Positions 44,531-56,173 of a DNA stretch of 64,000 bases are shown here, piece by piece; within the stretch, counting starts at the first letter, position 1, and every line of letters begins with the position of its first letter. Made by a program: the position numbers and the translations under genes. The stretch comes from Neoceratodus forsteri (lineage: Eukaryota > Chordata > Ceratodontiformes > Ceratodontidae): contig CM057456.1 of the NCBI GenBank assembly GCA_016271365.2, positions 614,301,501-614,365,500 of the forward strand, in the 5' to 3' direction. The notes under the pieces were generated by a model that was given only the letters and a program-made list of their open reading frames with translations, was not told the origin of the DNA and made no database searches.

Positions 44531-46385
44531 GGCAGAGAAAGAAACATAGACTTTGACGGCAGATAAGGACCGCTTGGCCCATCTAGTCTGCCCATTTCCC
44601 TACCTACAGGATGGGCCGCAGATCCTAGTTAACCAACAGCCTATTTCTTCCCACCCCCCACAAGAATTGCCTTATGTCTGTACCATGCATTCTTGAATTC
44701 TCCTACAGTTTTAGATCCCACAACCTCCTCAGGAAGGCTGTTCCATGCATCCACTACCCTCTCTGTGAAATACTTCCTCACATTGCCCCTGAACCTCCCT
44801 TGTTCTTGCACGTCTCTTTTCTGAAAGATGCTACCCTCTTGGACTTTGTTGATTCCACTGAGGTACTTAAAAGTTTCTATCATGTCCCCCCTCCCTTCTT
44901 TCCTCAAGGTTATACATATTAGCTTCTTAGTCTCTCCTCATATGGCTTCTCTTGCAGACCCTGCACCATTTTAGTTGCCCTCCTCTGGACTGCCTCTATC
45001 CTGTCTATGTCCCTGCGGAGATGGGGTCTCCAGAACTGGACACAGATACTCAGATGGGGTCTCACCAACTGTCTGTACAGAGGATAACAACTTCCTGTTT
45101 TCTGCTGCTAATGCCTCTCCCTATGCATCCCAGTATACCCCCAGCCCTCCCTACTGCCTTCTCACATTGCTTGCTAACCTTAAGGTCATCTGATATGATT
45201 ACCCCCAGGTCCCTTTCCTTTTTTGTTATTGTTACTACCCCTCCCATTGTGTATTCTTCCCCTGGGTTCTTGTTTCCCAGGTGCATTATTTTGCACTTCT
45301 TTGCATTGAATCCTAGCTGCCATACTTCTGACCATTCCTCCAACCTTGCCAAGTCCCTTCTCATCCTTTCCATGCCCCCTTGTGTATCAACCCTGTTGCA
45401 GATCTTTGTGTCATCTGCAAAGAGGCATACTTTTCCTTCCACTCCCTCTGCAATGTCACTTATGAAGACATTAAAAAGAACTGGACCCAAAACTGAACCT
45501 TGCGGTACCCCACTAGTAACCCCTCTTTCTTCAGAGTGGACTCCATTTACAATTACCTTCTGTGCCCTGTTGTCCAGCCAATGTTTTACCCAGGCTACCA
45601 CCCTGGGACCCACTCCCAGGCTGGTTAATTTGACTATTAATCTTTTGTGTGGGACTGTGTCAAATGCCTTGCTAAAGTCTAGGTAGGCCATATCCACAGA
45701 CCCTCCCTGGTCCACTACTTTGGTCACCCAGTCAAAGAAATCTATTAGATTCATCTGACATGACCTTCCTGTCGAACCCATGCTGCCTTGGGTCCTGTGC
45801 CCCACTGGCCTCTAGGTACTCAACTATTCTTTCCTTCAGAAGTGACTCCATCACTTTCCCTACCACAGAGGTCAGACTGACAGGTCTGTAGTTTCTGCCT
45901 CTGTCTTGGTCCCACTTTGTGAAGGGAATCACTTCGCTTTCCTCCAGTCCTCGGGTACCACACCATCCTCCCATGATTTATTAAAAGAGTAGCCAGTGGT
46001 TTCACTAGTTCCCCTTTAATTATTTTAGAATTCTGGGTGAATTCCATCAGGCCCCATTGCTTTGTCCACCTTCAGTTTTAGGAGTTCTTGCAGAACCCTT
46101 TCTTCTGTGAAAGGACTGGAATCGACCCTATCAAGAGTGCTTCTGTTAATTGGATTAGGCACTTCCCTCCTCTTTGTGAATACTGAGCAGAAATATCTGC
46201 TCAGTATCCTGCTTTTTCACTGTCCCCCCTGCCCACCCACCGCTCATTCTATTCAGCCTCACTATCCCTCCCTTTGTCTTTCTCACGCTGATGTACCTAT
46301 AAAAGGTATTATCCCCCTTCTTAACCGAGTTGGCTATTCTCCTTCTGACTCCCTGGAGAAGACAGGGGCCAACGGGCCGGACCAC
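44531..46385 (-). mobile_element. CR1/L2-like LINE, 5'-truncated, ORF2 3' half
   Basis: A minus-strand LINE inserted in the 3' non-coding part of E8. Its 3' end is near 44531 ('tgacggcagataaggaccgc' and 'catctagtctgcccat' are typical of these LINE tails in amphibian-type genomes, from memory). The 5' end is truncated near 46385. It separates the E8 3' ITR from the E8 ICR. Confidence 0.85.
44641..46385 (-). pseudogene. LINE ORF2: RT and C-terminal region
   Basis: 46155-46385 carries the linker (K-K-G-D-N-T-F-Y-R-Y-I). 45732-46047 holds R-N-Y-R-P-V-S-L-T-S-V and K-V-M-E. The long frame 45062-45805 has RT motif A A-Y-L-D-F-S-K-A-F-D-T-V, motif B G-V-P-Q-G-S-V-L-G-P, motif C L-F-A-D-D-T-K-I and G-F-N-A-K-K-C. 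44641-44907 gives the end with V-V-D-A-W-N-S-L-P-E-E-V-V. All RT catalytic residues remain; small frameshifts and loss of the endonuclease make it non-functional. RT would copy LINE RNA at the target site. Confidence 0.93.
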
Positions 46386-46764
46386 TGGTTCAAAACATTA
46401 ATTTCAAATTGGCAACGTTGATTAGCCCCGGTCTGGCACCCTCAGGTAATCTAGGAATATCAGTCAAGTCCAAAGACTTGAGGATAGAGGACTGTCTCAG
46501 AGACAAACCTCATGTCTGGAGATTGAGCTAATCTGGCCCGAAGGAAAGCCCCGAAGGCAAAACGTTCCAGGAAATCAGAAAGAGTTTCCTTAGATGAACA
46601 GGATGAAGTTTCGCCCGCTCACCTTCTACCTGAATCCTTCATCTTGTTTTTCTTAAAGAACAGAAGGTCCCAAGGAACCAGAGGATTTAGGGTCCACCCT
46701 CCCAAAGGGGAGATGAGGAGGTGCGAGACGCCCAAGAAAAAGGCCCATGAGGGGAAGGTGGAGG

Positions 46765-46857
46765 ATTCAGTAATGAATGGTGAAGATCCAGAATTACGGT
46801 AGGCATGATTTCCATATCTTCCTTTTCAATCTTCACCATTCTTTACTGCTGGGTGAG
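46765..46857. repeat. E8 internal complementary region (ICR)
   Basis: 'cagtaatgaatggtgaagat' ... 'aggcatgatttccat' joined to 'atcttccttttcaatcttcacc'. A deletion shortens the 3'-end half ('gatccagaattacgg'). Confidence 0.8.
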
Positions 46858-46959
46858 TACTAGCTCTCGAGGGGGCCCGAATGTTTTGCACCGAGGAAAA
46901 GATCCTCAGCCTCCTACTGGTGAAAGCAGGAGGGAGACCTACCAATAGACTGGTGCAGT

Positions 46960-49382
46960 CTAAGGTTGCTGAGGCAAGGAAGTGTCCCCTGGGACCGGGG
47001 GGGATGGAGGATGCCCCTGAAGAATCCTCCTTGGCCTGCGGGAGAACAGGTGGGTCCCCCGGAAAGTGAAGGAAGTCACCCTATGCCAGGCAATGGGTGA
47101 TAGTCTGGACAGACGAAGCCATGCTGTCCGCCATATGCAGATCGCTGTCTCTGCCACTCTGGAAGCCACCTCACTGACGTCGTAAGACACCCTTGCCTGG
47201 TGCCTTGCAAGCTCCAGACCCAGTGCAGAAAGGGTAATGGCTTGTCTAGACTGTTCTGTATCAGGCATAGATGCCAGAACCTGTGCTAGCATCAACAACA
47301 GATGCCTGTTGTAGGCAGCGTGGTGTGCCTGATATGAACCTATGCACATCAACACATGACTTGAAGAGAAGACTCTTCGTCCACACCGATCAAATTCCAG
47401 ATCCAGGGGTCTGTTGTGTGCCAGGCGCTGAGGTCCAGAGGGAGTATCTAGGGACATCAGGCCTGAAGATGGGTGAGGTAGAGAGCCTAGAGACTCATGG
47501 GGGGCAAAATACCATCTTCTGCAGTCTGCCAGGACTGGAGAAGGGGCGGCTAGAGATGCCAGGTGCGGATAGACGCCTCCTGGAAGGGGAATCGGCCAGG
47601 AAGACACCACGAGGTGGCGAGCGCTGAATTCACTGAGGAATGCATGTGTCTGCCGTTCTGTATTGTCCCTGCGGATGAAAGAGATACGAAGCTCTGAAAC
47701 CAGCCTTGAGAGGAACCGCTGATATTCAGTGAACTCAGCATCGAAGGATAGATGGATAGAAGGTTCCTCTTCCTCAGGAGAGGACGACGAGGAGGAAGTG
47801 GAGCTCGAATGCTCAGAGGACTCCTGCGGCGGGGGGTGGGGGAGAGAACAGGTAGAAGATCTGTTCATCCATGGCCCTAATGTAGGAGGGGAAGGTTGCC
47901 GCAGTAGCTCTGAACGTCTCCCAAGTTAAGGAACCCATATGGCCCGGAAGAGAGGGGGCGGGGTGGCTGCAGAGGGATGGGCAAAGGGCACCTAAGAGCA
48001 TGTGCCAGGACTCTGAGATCTAGGGAGTGAAGCCACCAAGACTGGGGACTCTGAGATCATACCGGGTTAGGAAGAGGTAACTTGAGGAGGCAAACCCTGG
48101 AACAGCTCAGAAGGGGAATCTCCCCTGTGACGCGACTGAGGTTGCATGTGTCCAGAAGGGCAACCCTTGGTACCGCCACTAGAAGGCGCCCTGGAGACCT
48201 TGAGGGACAGGTGGGGATCAGCGCTATGACTCCTTCCCACACCACGCAGGGCAGTGGGAATGAGCCGCCGCTCCTCACCCCGACCTCTCAAACCCTCCGA
48301 CTCTGAAGTGGCCTTCTTCCTCAACCCCAGTGCCAGGGCTCCCCACTTTGTAGACCTCTGGAGGGAGGCCACAGAAGCAGGGCTCCCTGCCCCCTCCGAA
48401 GGACCAGGGATGGCTGTTGCTTGGGCCCCCTCAGAAGAGGGCATCCTACTACGAATCCCAGAACCATCGCCACTAGAAAGTCCCCGGCCACCTCTAGCCA
48501 TGGGACCCCCATGGCAAACCTGCTCCAGGGACTCGGGAAGAGGAACACTGGGCTGTCTGACACCCCAACCTACGAAGAGTTCTGAATCCGAAGACTCAGG
48601 CTGCCAGTCCGGGTCCACCTCAGAGTCATCCTCCCTGAAAAGGAGTTGAGCAGAGTGACCTCCAGAGAGGCTACCTCAGGAACATCTCCTGCGATGGCAC
48701 CGGAAGCAGTACCGACGTAGGCCGCAATGACGCAAACGACGCCACTCGAGTCCCCGGTGCCGTGAACGGCAGTGGGAACGACAGCCGCACCGCCAGCGGT
48801 GCCACCCAAGTCCCCAGCACCACGGGTGCCACCGGAACCGAAACGGCACCACCAGCGACACTGCTCGAGTCCCCGGCGCCGGAACCTGAAGCGGTGCTGC
48901 CAGCGGCGCCTGAGTCCCCGGCACCATAGACGGTGCTGGTACCCAAAATGGTGGTGCTAGGTGGCATCGAGGGTCCACCAGTGCCAGGCCCCTCAGCCTG
49001 GGGCTACGACATTGGGGGAGCCTGCACTTCCAACTAGGCGACTGCCAGGACGGCGCCAACGATGCGACCCCGGGAGGAATCGCACCATTCCTCTGGTGCC
49101 GAAGAAGAAACCTCCTCCTCGGCAATGCTGGAAGTGGAGGAGGTTCCCTCCTTGCCGGGCCATATAGACCCGGGAAGGGACCCGGAGGAGGGGTCAAGAG
49201 ATCTGTTCTGGGAGGCCCACGGGCAACGTTGTCCTCCAAAAGTTGGCGGAGCCCTGCTGACCTTAAACGCGTGGATTTCCAACCCATAGTGGTCCATGGA
49301 AAAACAGGCGTCACAGTGGTCCATATCAAGGTTAGGTCCCAGGCACTGAAGACAAACATCATGTCGATCTGTGAAGTAAAAA
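46960..49382 (-). pseudogene. E8 gag (gag-only family), main part
   Basis: The frame 46960-47868 (302 aa) is the best Gag piece of this family: an acidic/Ser stretch (S-S-P-E-E-E-E-P), then L-S-A-L-G-L-E-L-A-R-H-Q-A-R-V-S-Y-D and T-A-W-L-R-L-S-R-L-S-P, then F-R-G-T-H-L-F-S. This mirrors the T-S-G-F ... P-F-D-G-A-Y-L-F-G block of family A Gag. Upstream are a Gly/Ala/Ser region (48670-48970) and the Cys motif half C-L-Q-C-L-G-P-N ... D-A-C-F-S-M-D-H (about 49275-49350). E9 interrupts it; the start lies at 55385. Confidence 0.74.
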
Positions 49383-49782
49383 ATGGAAATTACATACCTA
49401 CCGTAATTCTTGATCTTCTTGGACGAAGTCTCCACCACTCATTCACACTGATGGGATCTACGCCGGAGGTGCTAGGACCCAGAAGGAGCAAACTTTTTTG
49501 CAAGAGAGCCAGTGCCAGAGAAGGAGCTGAGAGGAGAGGCGCCGCGAGCCTCGGCTCGTGTGGCAATGACTATCTCGGGGCCGACCCTCCAACCGCCTCA
49601 GAACCTTTTTACCAAGGAGGTGCAGCGTAACTAACCTAGAAGGATTAGCCTAACAAAAATCAGACATAAGACAGTCCGAACGACCCGTATAAGAAGGGTC
49701 AACAAAGAAGTCTTCACAGCCTAAACACTGAGGGAGTGAAGACCAACAACAGAGAGGTGAGCTCGGGGGATGGTGGGTGAGC

Positions 49783-49893
49783 ATGTGAATGAGTGGTAGA
49801 GACTTCGTCCAAGAAGATCAAGAACTACGGTAGGCATGTAATTTCCATATCTTCCTGGACATAAATCTCCACCACTCATTCACACTGATGGGA
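49783..49893. repeat. E9 internal complementary region (ICR)
   Basis: 'gaatgagtggtagagacttc' ... 'gtaatttccat' joined to 'atcttcctggacataaatc'. It predicts the left end atggaaattac, as seen. Confidence 0.87.
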
Positions 49894-49952
49894 GAGTACC
49901 GAGCTAATAATCCCCCCGAGAGGGCAGCAGAGGAAACCAAGAGCTCACAAAT

Positions 49953-50985
49953 TTAGGACAGAAGTCCGTTAAGGATAGTCCTGACAAACGAAAGATGTCG
50001 CCTGGCATGGACATCCAGGGCATAGTGCTTGACGAAAGTATGCACTGAGCTCCAGGTAGCCGCACTGCAAATGTCTGTAATGGGCACGTTGCGGATTTCT
50101 GCCAGGGATGCCACGACTGCTCTAGTAGAGTGAGCGTACACTCTGTCCTCCAGCTTAACCTGTGTCATGGAGTAATAGTGGCGAAGGCATGCCACCAGCC
50201 ATGCCAAAATGCATCCGATAGCGACAGGTTGACCCAGCCGGGTCTCGCTGAAGGAAACAAACAGTTGTTGAGCTTTGCGAATCTTTTGTTCTATCCAAAT
50301 AGAAACACAGTGTTCTTTCGACATCTAAAGAATGAAGGGAACACTCTCCTTCATTTTGGAAGTTTGCAAAGTAAGTAGGTAGGACTAAAAGTTGGTTTAG
50401 ATGGAATTCTGAGACAACCTTAAGGAGAAACTTAGGATGGGCCCTAAGAACTACTTTGTCCTTATGAAATAGTGTCTGTGACCAAAGCATGTATTTCAGA
50501 GACCCTGCAGGCCGAGGTGATGGCCACCAGCAGGAAGGCCGTTTTACTAGTAAGGAGTTTCAGCTCACAGGTAGCTAGAGGCTCGAAGTGCTTTCAATTG
50601 AGCATGTCTAGCACAAGATTAATGTCCCAGGCTGCGACTGGATGTCTGATAGGAGGTCTGGTATGCAGAATACCCTTAAGAAACCTCCTAACTACAGGTA
50701 ATTGAGCCAGTGACAGAGAAAGTACCGGCTCGTGATAGGCTGAAATAGCACAAAGGTGAACTTTGACTGTAGAGTATTGTAGAACTGAATCTGAGAGGTC
50801 TAAGAAGTACTCTAAGACATTATATGGTGGGCAGGAAAAAGGATTCAAAGAGGATTTTGTGCACCAGAGAGAAAAACGCTTTCCATTTGGCTGTGTAGGT
50901 TTTTCTGGTGGCTGGCTTGCACGCACGCAGCCAAAGTAATATCTGAAACTCTCAGAGAGACATTGAACCTGTTCACCTCTATCTC
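49953..50985 (-). pseudogene. E9 tyrosine recombinase
   Basis: The N-terminal piece 50594-50926 holds K-R-F-S-L-W-C, Y-S-T-V-K-V-H-L-C-A-I-S-A-Y-H-E-P and A-A-W-D-I-N-L-V-L-D-M-L. Box I (near 50495-50530) reads S-A-C-R-V-S-E-I-H and is followed by a frameshift. 49953-50324 holds A-H-S-T-R-A-V and V-K-H-Y-A-L. The catalytic residues are kept; the frame breaks near box I and before 50324. Confidence 0.86.
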
Positions 50986-52797
50986 TTCAGGAGCCAAGCA
51001 TGAAGGTGAAGCGACCTCAGATTGGGATGGACCACGGGACCCTGGGTCAGAAGGTTCGTCTGAAGGGGAAGCGCCTTCAGAGGGGTTTCCAACATACTGT
51101 TAAGTAGCGGAAACCATATCTGTCGAGGCCAGAAGGGAGCAATGAGAATCATTTTGTCCCCCTGAGACTTGAATTTGGGAACTACCCTCTGAATTAGTGG
51201 AAGAGGAGGAAAGGCGTATAGAAAGCGTTTTGTCCACTGCAGCCTGAACGCATCCTGACAGAAAATGCCAGGCCCTGGATTTCTGGAGCAGAAGAGAGGC
51301 AGTTCTGTGTTGAGTGAGGATGCAAAAAGGTCCAGGTCTGGAGTTCCCCACTCTGCGAATAGTGACTGAACTACGGTTGAGTCAAGAGACCCCCTCATGT
51401 GGATCTGTCTTTGTTCTGCTGAGACGGTCTGCCAGTTCGTTCTGCACTCCTGGCAGGTAAACTGCCTGAATTAGAGCCTTGTGCTCTAGGCACCATTCCC
51501 ACACTCTCATTGCATCCCTGCATAAAGGGTAAGAGTGTGCATCGCCCTGCTTGTTGATGTAATACATCACTGCTTTGTTGTCCGTTTGAAGGAGAATGTT
51601 CTTGTGACAGAGAATGTCCTTCAAAGCCCGGACTGCATAGAGGACGGCTCTCATTTCCAGGACGTTTATGTGAAGTTGGGACTCGACCCAAGTCCACGTG
51701 CCTTGGGTGTGGAGATTCTGACAGTGAGCTCCCCACCCCATTTGGGACGCGTCCATGGTAATGGAAATTTGATGATCCAGAGGAGCGAAGTGCTACCCTT
51801 CCAGAAGGTTGTCCTCCTGCGACCACCAAGTGCGTGACCTCTTCAGAGGTTCTGTCACCTTGATGAGAAAGGACTGAGGGTGAGTGGTTGGGGACCACCG
51901 AGTACTGAGCATCCATTGAGAGGTTCTCACGTGGAGACGTGCTAGGGGTACAGTGAACACCGAGGATGCCATGAGACCCAGCATCCGTTGCATCGAGATA
52001 GCTCATATGAGTTGTTCTCTCTCTCTGATGCACCAAGCCATCTGTAGGATATCGCTCCTCCAGTCCTCTGGAAGAAACGCTTTCGCACAGGAGGTGTCCA
52101 GGAGAATTCCTTTAAAGAGGAGCTTCTGGGAGGGCTGCAACTGCAATTTTTTGAGATTCAGCAGGACTCCCATGGACGTGAGAAAGTCTGAAGCCATTCC
52201 TTGTCTGAAGGGACTTGCTAGGAGCCAGTCGTTCAGATATGGGAACACCTGTATTCCGATTTTTCTGAGATGCGCTGTGAGAATTGCACAACACTTTGTA
52301 AAAACTTGTGGCGCTGAGGATAGCCCAAAGGGCAGGACTCTGAACTGATAATGTTGACCCAGCGCCACAAACCTTAGGTATTTGTAGTGCTTCGGGTGTA
52401 TAGGAATATGTTGGTAGGCATCCTGCATGTCCAAGGAATCTAGCCAATCATGTTGCTGAAGCAAGGGTAACAGGGTCCCTAGCGATATCATCTTGAACTT
52501 TTCCTTGAGAAGAAACTTGCTTAACTTTCTGAGGTCCAGAATGGGGCGCATGCCACTGGTTTTCTTCGGGACCAGGAAGTAATGGGAGTAGAAACCTGTG
52601 TTTCGTTGATCCAGCGGAACTATTTCTACTGCTCTGTTGTTCAGAAGGCCTTGTACCTCGGAGGCAAGAAGGTCTGACTGTACTGTTGACAGCCTGGGCT
52701 GTCGTTTGTGGGGATGATCTGGAGGAGCTTCTGAAAGGTTGAGGGAGTACCCCTCACGGATTATCCGGAGGACCCATCTGATGTTATGGATTTTCAC
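50979..52797 (-). pseudogene. E9 RT, RNase H and methyltransferase-like polyprotein
   Basis: RT frame 52003-52797: L-D-L-R-K-L-S, motif A S-L-D-M-Q-D-A-Y-Q-H-I-P-I, motif B L-P-F-G-L-S-S-A-P-Q-V-F-T-K-C, motif C F-P-Y-L-N-D-W (Y-L-D-D changed to Y-L-N-D). RNase H 51382-51756: M-D-A-S-Q-M-G-W-G, L-E-M-R-A, T-D-N-K-A and A-D-R-L-S-R. Then 50979-51398: D-L-D-L-F-A-S-S-L-N, D-A-F-R-L-Q-W and A-P-F-W-P-R-Q-I-W-F-P, the Dam-like region of DIRS. Two frameshifts separate these parts. Confidence 0.9.
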
Positions 52798-52813
52798 TGG
52801 TTATGAAACTGAG

Positions 52814-54942
52814 TCAGACGTCTCCCACCGCTGAGGAACAGTCCCCCTCAGACAGTTGAGGTGGGACCTGGGCCAGAAACTCAGAAGGTGGCACTAGGTG
52901 CTTTAGGCCCCTGAGCCTTCTGCTACGTTTTCTTTTGAGGCTGGGGCTTTTTGTTAAAACCTCCCCTGCACTTGCCCCAAAAGGACTGACGGGTGTGAAA
53001 TTGAAGCTTGTTGACATCCCCCCAAGAAGGGGTGGGAGCGGGTCAAGCCATTTTAATGGCAGACCTAGTCTTCTGTGTGGCCTCCAGAGCTTGCTCTACT
53101 TGAGGTCTGATCAGATACATACCGTCAAAGGGTAACGCCATGACCTACTGCTGGGCATCATTCTTGAAGCCTGAAGTACGTAGCCAGGAGTGGCAACGGG
53201 TGCAAATGCCGCCGCTCAGGAGGCAGTATCGAAGCATCCATAGCTGCTTTAACCTGCTGGTTGTTGGACTCGATACCCCTGGTTATGGCCTGAAGTTTCT
53301 CTGAACTGGTGTCCGAGTCGGGCAGAGCTTCCACCACCTGTTTGAGCGAATGCCAAAGAACATACTCGTATTGAGAGAAACAGCCCTGGTAGCTGGCAGT
53401 ACGCATACCCAGTGTGAAGGCAGCAAAGACTCTCTTACCTAAGGTGTCTATCTTGCGAGATTCTTTGTTTATAGGCCGGCCTGTAGATGGTCGAGGGAGA
53501 ATGGCCTTATTCTCTGCTAAGACTACAATGGGGTCAGCAAAGGACTGGGAGGACAAAATGAGCCGATCTTTGTGAGGTGCATACTTCCTGTCTATGGGCT
53601 TAGACGCAGAAGGGATGAGAGCGGGATTATTCCATACCATCTGATAGAGTGTCTCAAAGGATGGTTGTACCGGAGGAGTTAAATCCATAGGGATCTCCGG
53701 GACATGTAGGTATTGGAGACTTAAAAGCTTTCCAAGATCGATATCTGTAGTCTGGAGAGAAAGAGTAGAATTCAAATTTTTTAGCAAAGACTTAAATAAC
53801 AGGTCTTCAACCACAGGCTCTGCGGCACGATTGATCCCTGCTCCTTCAACATCATCACCCAGCCGAAGATCTGGGTCAGGCTCAATATCGTCCCGACAGC
53901 CCAGGAGTGACTGTAGGGACAGGAAAGGAGTGAAAGTCAGCAGGAAATTAAGAAGAGAAAGGAATCAGGGTCTAGAATCCCTGAAGGCTGGAGGGCACCA
54001 CACCAAGCCTCTGCGCCGAAGAGGAACATGGCGCCGAAGGCAAGGGAGCTGGCACCATCTGAAACAGCCCAGCACACTGTGCCGACAGAGACCATGGCGC
54101 CAAAGAAGCCCATGGTGCCAACAGGGCCCGCGACGCTGAGGACAGCGCCAAGAGACCGCCAGGCGCCGACAACCCCAGTGGCAGAGAGGATGGCGCCAAC
54201 ATCAGCGGCACAGAGGGCGGCGCCGACAGGCACATCGGTGCCGAGAGACCCATAGACGCCGAGAGCATCCCCAATGGTGCCGAAAGGAATTCAGGGCCCC
54301 GAAAACTGTGATTTGAAGAAAAAGAAAGAGGAATACCAGGAGATGGGAGGCATTGGTGTGGCCCCCTGCGCCGCAGCCATGTGAGGTGGAACAATACCTG
54401 AGCACGGAGTAGACGGCACCAAAGAGGATGCCGCGTGACTAGGAAGGTCCAACCGCCCTACCCACTCCCTCGAAAGGCCCGAGGGCCTCAGAATGACCAG
54501 GCCAGGCAGCTGGACCAACCTCCGAGCCCACTGCTCCATAAGAGCGGCCCACTGATAAAACTGCTCATCGGAAGCCCTTTCAAAAGGTGAGGAAGGGCTC
54601 CGATGTCCAAGAGGTCGGTCACCGGAGACAGAAACTGGTGACTCCGGAGGAGGAGACCGGCACCTGGCCCCAATGACTGACCGTTGACATGCAGACATAC
54701 CAGAAGGCGACCTTTAGTGATACCTTTTCTTTTTTGACCTGTGGGCCGAAGAAGACCTCGAGGCCGAACAATGCCAAGTGCGCGACAGTTTTCTTTTATG
54801 CTTTCGGGAGGACCGCCCATCCCCGAGCATTGGACCGTCCGTTGTCAGACCCTCCCTCCGGAGAGGGCGGCGGACTGGACCCAGCCCAGCTGACTGAACA
54901 GCTTTCATATGAAGTCTCCCTACCATCACCTGACCTGCTCAT
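52814..54942 (-). pseudogene. E9 gag
   Basis: The start M-S-R-S-G-D-G-R-E-T-S-Y-E-S is at 54942. A Gly/Ala-rich region encoded by ggcgcc repeats lies at 53937-54290. The capsid-like frame 53158-53814 (218 aa) reads L-L-K-N-L-N-S-T-L-S-L-Q, P-P-V-Q-P-S-F-E-T-L-Y and G-I-E-S-N-N-Q-Q-V-K-A-A-M-D. The C-terminal basic tail ends near 52814. It breaks into about four frames. It is the longest intact Gag segment of family A in this window. Confidence 0.78.
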
Positions 54943-55241
54943 GGTCGACTCTGTCAATGGAGGGCTGAAGACTTCTTTTCTTAATAAGTAAGTTAAAAGT
55001 AAGCGGTACTTATTTCGAGATAGATTAAAAAACTGAAAACTATGCTGCTAGTTTGAAGTTTGACTCCCGGCGGGAAAGCAATGTCGTCACTGAAGTGCAC
55101 TCGGAGGGGAAAAAAGGAACTGAGGCGGTTGGAGGGTCGACGCTGAGATAGTCATTGCCACATGAGCCAAGGCTCACGGCACCGCTCCTCGCGGCTCCAT
55201 CTCTGGCGCTGGCCCTCTTGGAAAAAAGTTTGCTCCCGCTG

Positions 55242-56173
55242 GGTCCTAGCGCCTCCGGCATAGATCCCATTAGTGTGACTGAGTGGTGGAGACTTTATGT
55301 CCAGGAAGAACTGCCGGCCACAAGGACACTGACGCATAGGGGCACGGCCCGCCTTGGATTTACGCTTGTCCCCTGAATCAGACATGATGCAAAATTACTT
55401 TATAAACAGCAAAGATCCCAGCGCCGTTTAAATATAAAAATGAAACGGTCTTATTGGCTTCAACGGTGTCAGGATGTAGAACCCGGATAAAGGAGTCAAC
55501 AGACAGCATTGAAGAACGACTAAAGGCCTAATGGCGTAGCAACAATTGTTTCACTCGCACAGCAGGTGCAGTCTCGATGGCGGGAGAAACAGAACTGGGA
55601 TAGAGAAGGAGTCTATGGCACCTAACGGCCGCCCGCACTCAGAAGTGCGTTGGTTTCGAGGGTGGTGGCTGACGCCGTTCCTTCCCTCCCCCAAAAACAA
55701 AAAAACTGGTCCTAGCGCCTCCGGCATAGATCCCATTAGTGTGACTGAGTGGTGGAGACTTTATGTCCAGGAAGAACTGCTGGCCACAAGGACACTGACG
55801 CATAGGGGCACGGCCCGCCTTGGATTTACGCTTGGCCCCTGAATCGGACATGATGCAAAATTACTTTATAAACAGCAAAGATCCCAGCGCCGTTTAAATA
55901 TAAAAATGAAACGGTCTTATCGGCTTCAATGGCGTCGGGATGTAGAACCCGGATAAAGGAGTCAACAGACAGCATTGAAGAATGACTAAAGGCCTAATGG
56001 CGTAGCAACAATTGTTTCACTCGCACAGCAGGTGCAGTCTCGATAGCGGAATAAACAGAACTGGGATAGAGAAGGAGTCTATGGCACCTAACGGCCGCCT
56101 CACGACGCAGTGCGTGTGTTCTCGAGGGTGGTGCCGCTGTACGGTTCCTCCCTCCCCAAAAAAACAAAAAAAA
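55242..56173. repeat. 466-bp tandem duplication across the E9/E8 junction
   Basis: Copy 1 is 55242-55707 and copy 2 is 55708-56173, with a constant offset of 466 ('tagatcccat' at 55261 and 55727; 'caacaattg' at 55540 and 56006). Each copy holds the last 68 bp of the E9 5' ITR plus the start of E8 gag (M-S-D-S-G at 55385 and 55851) and leader. The copies differ at only a few bases over their first 400 bp, so the duplication followed E9 insertion. Confidence 0.9.
55310..55385 (-). pseudogene. E8 gag first codons (cut off by E9)
   Basis: M-S-D-S-G-D-K-R-K-S-K-A-G at 55385 leads to C-P-C-G-R-Q-F at the E9 border. A second copy of the same start lies at 55851 because of the tandem duplication. 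The continuation is at 49382 and below. Confidence 0.75.

Larger units (their letters stand above)
49383..55309 (-). mobile_element. E9: full-length family A DIRS element
   Basis: Length about 5.9 kb, from 'atggaaattaca' to 'gtccaggaaga', with ICR at 49783-49893. All genes are present on the minus strand. It is inserted in the E8 gag Cys motif: on rejoining, the codons read C-G-R-Q-F-Y-F-T-D-R. The terminal base at the right differs (gaa instead of gat). It is the least frameshifted RT among family A copies here. Confidence 0.92.

Noticed and set aside
45062..45805. Host gene for a reverse transcriptase-like protein
   Set aside because: It is truncated, frameshifted upstream, and flanked by a LINE-type 3' tail; it is a LINE fragment inside E8.
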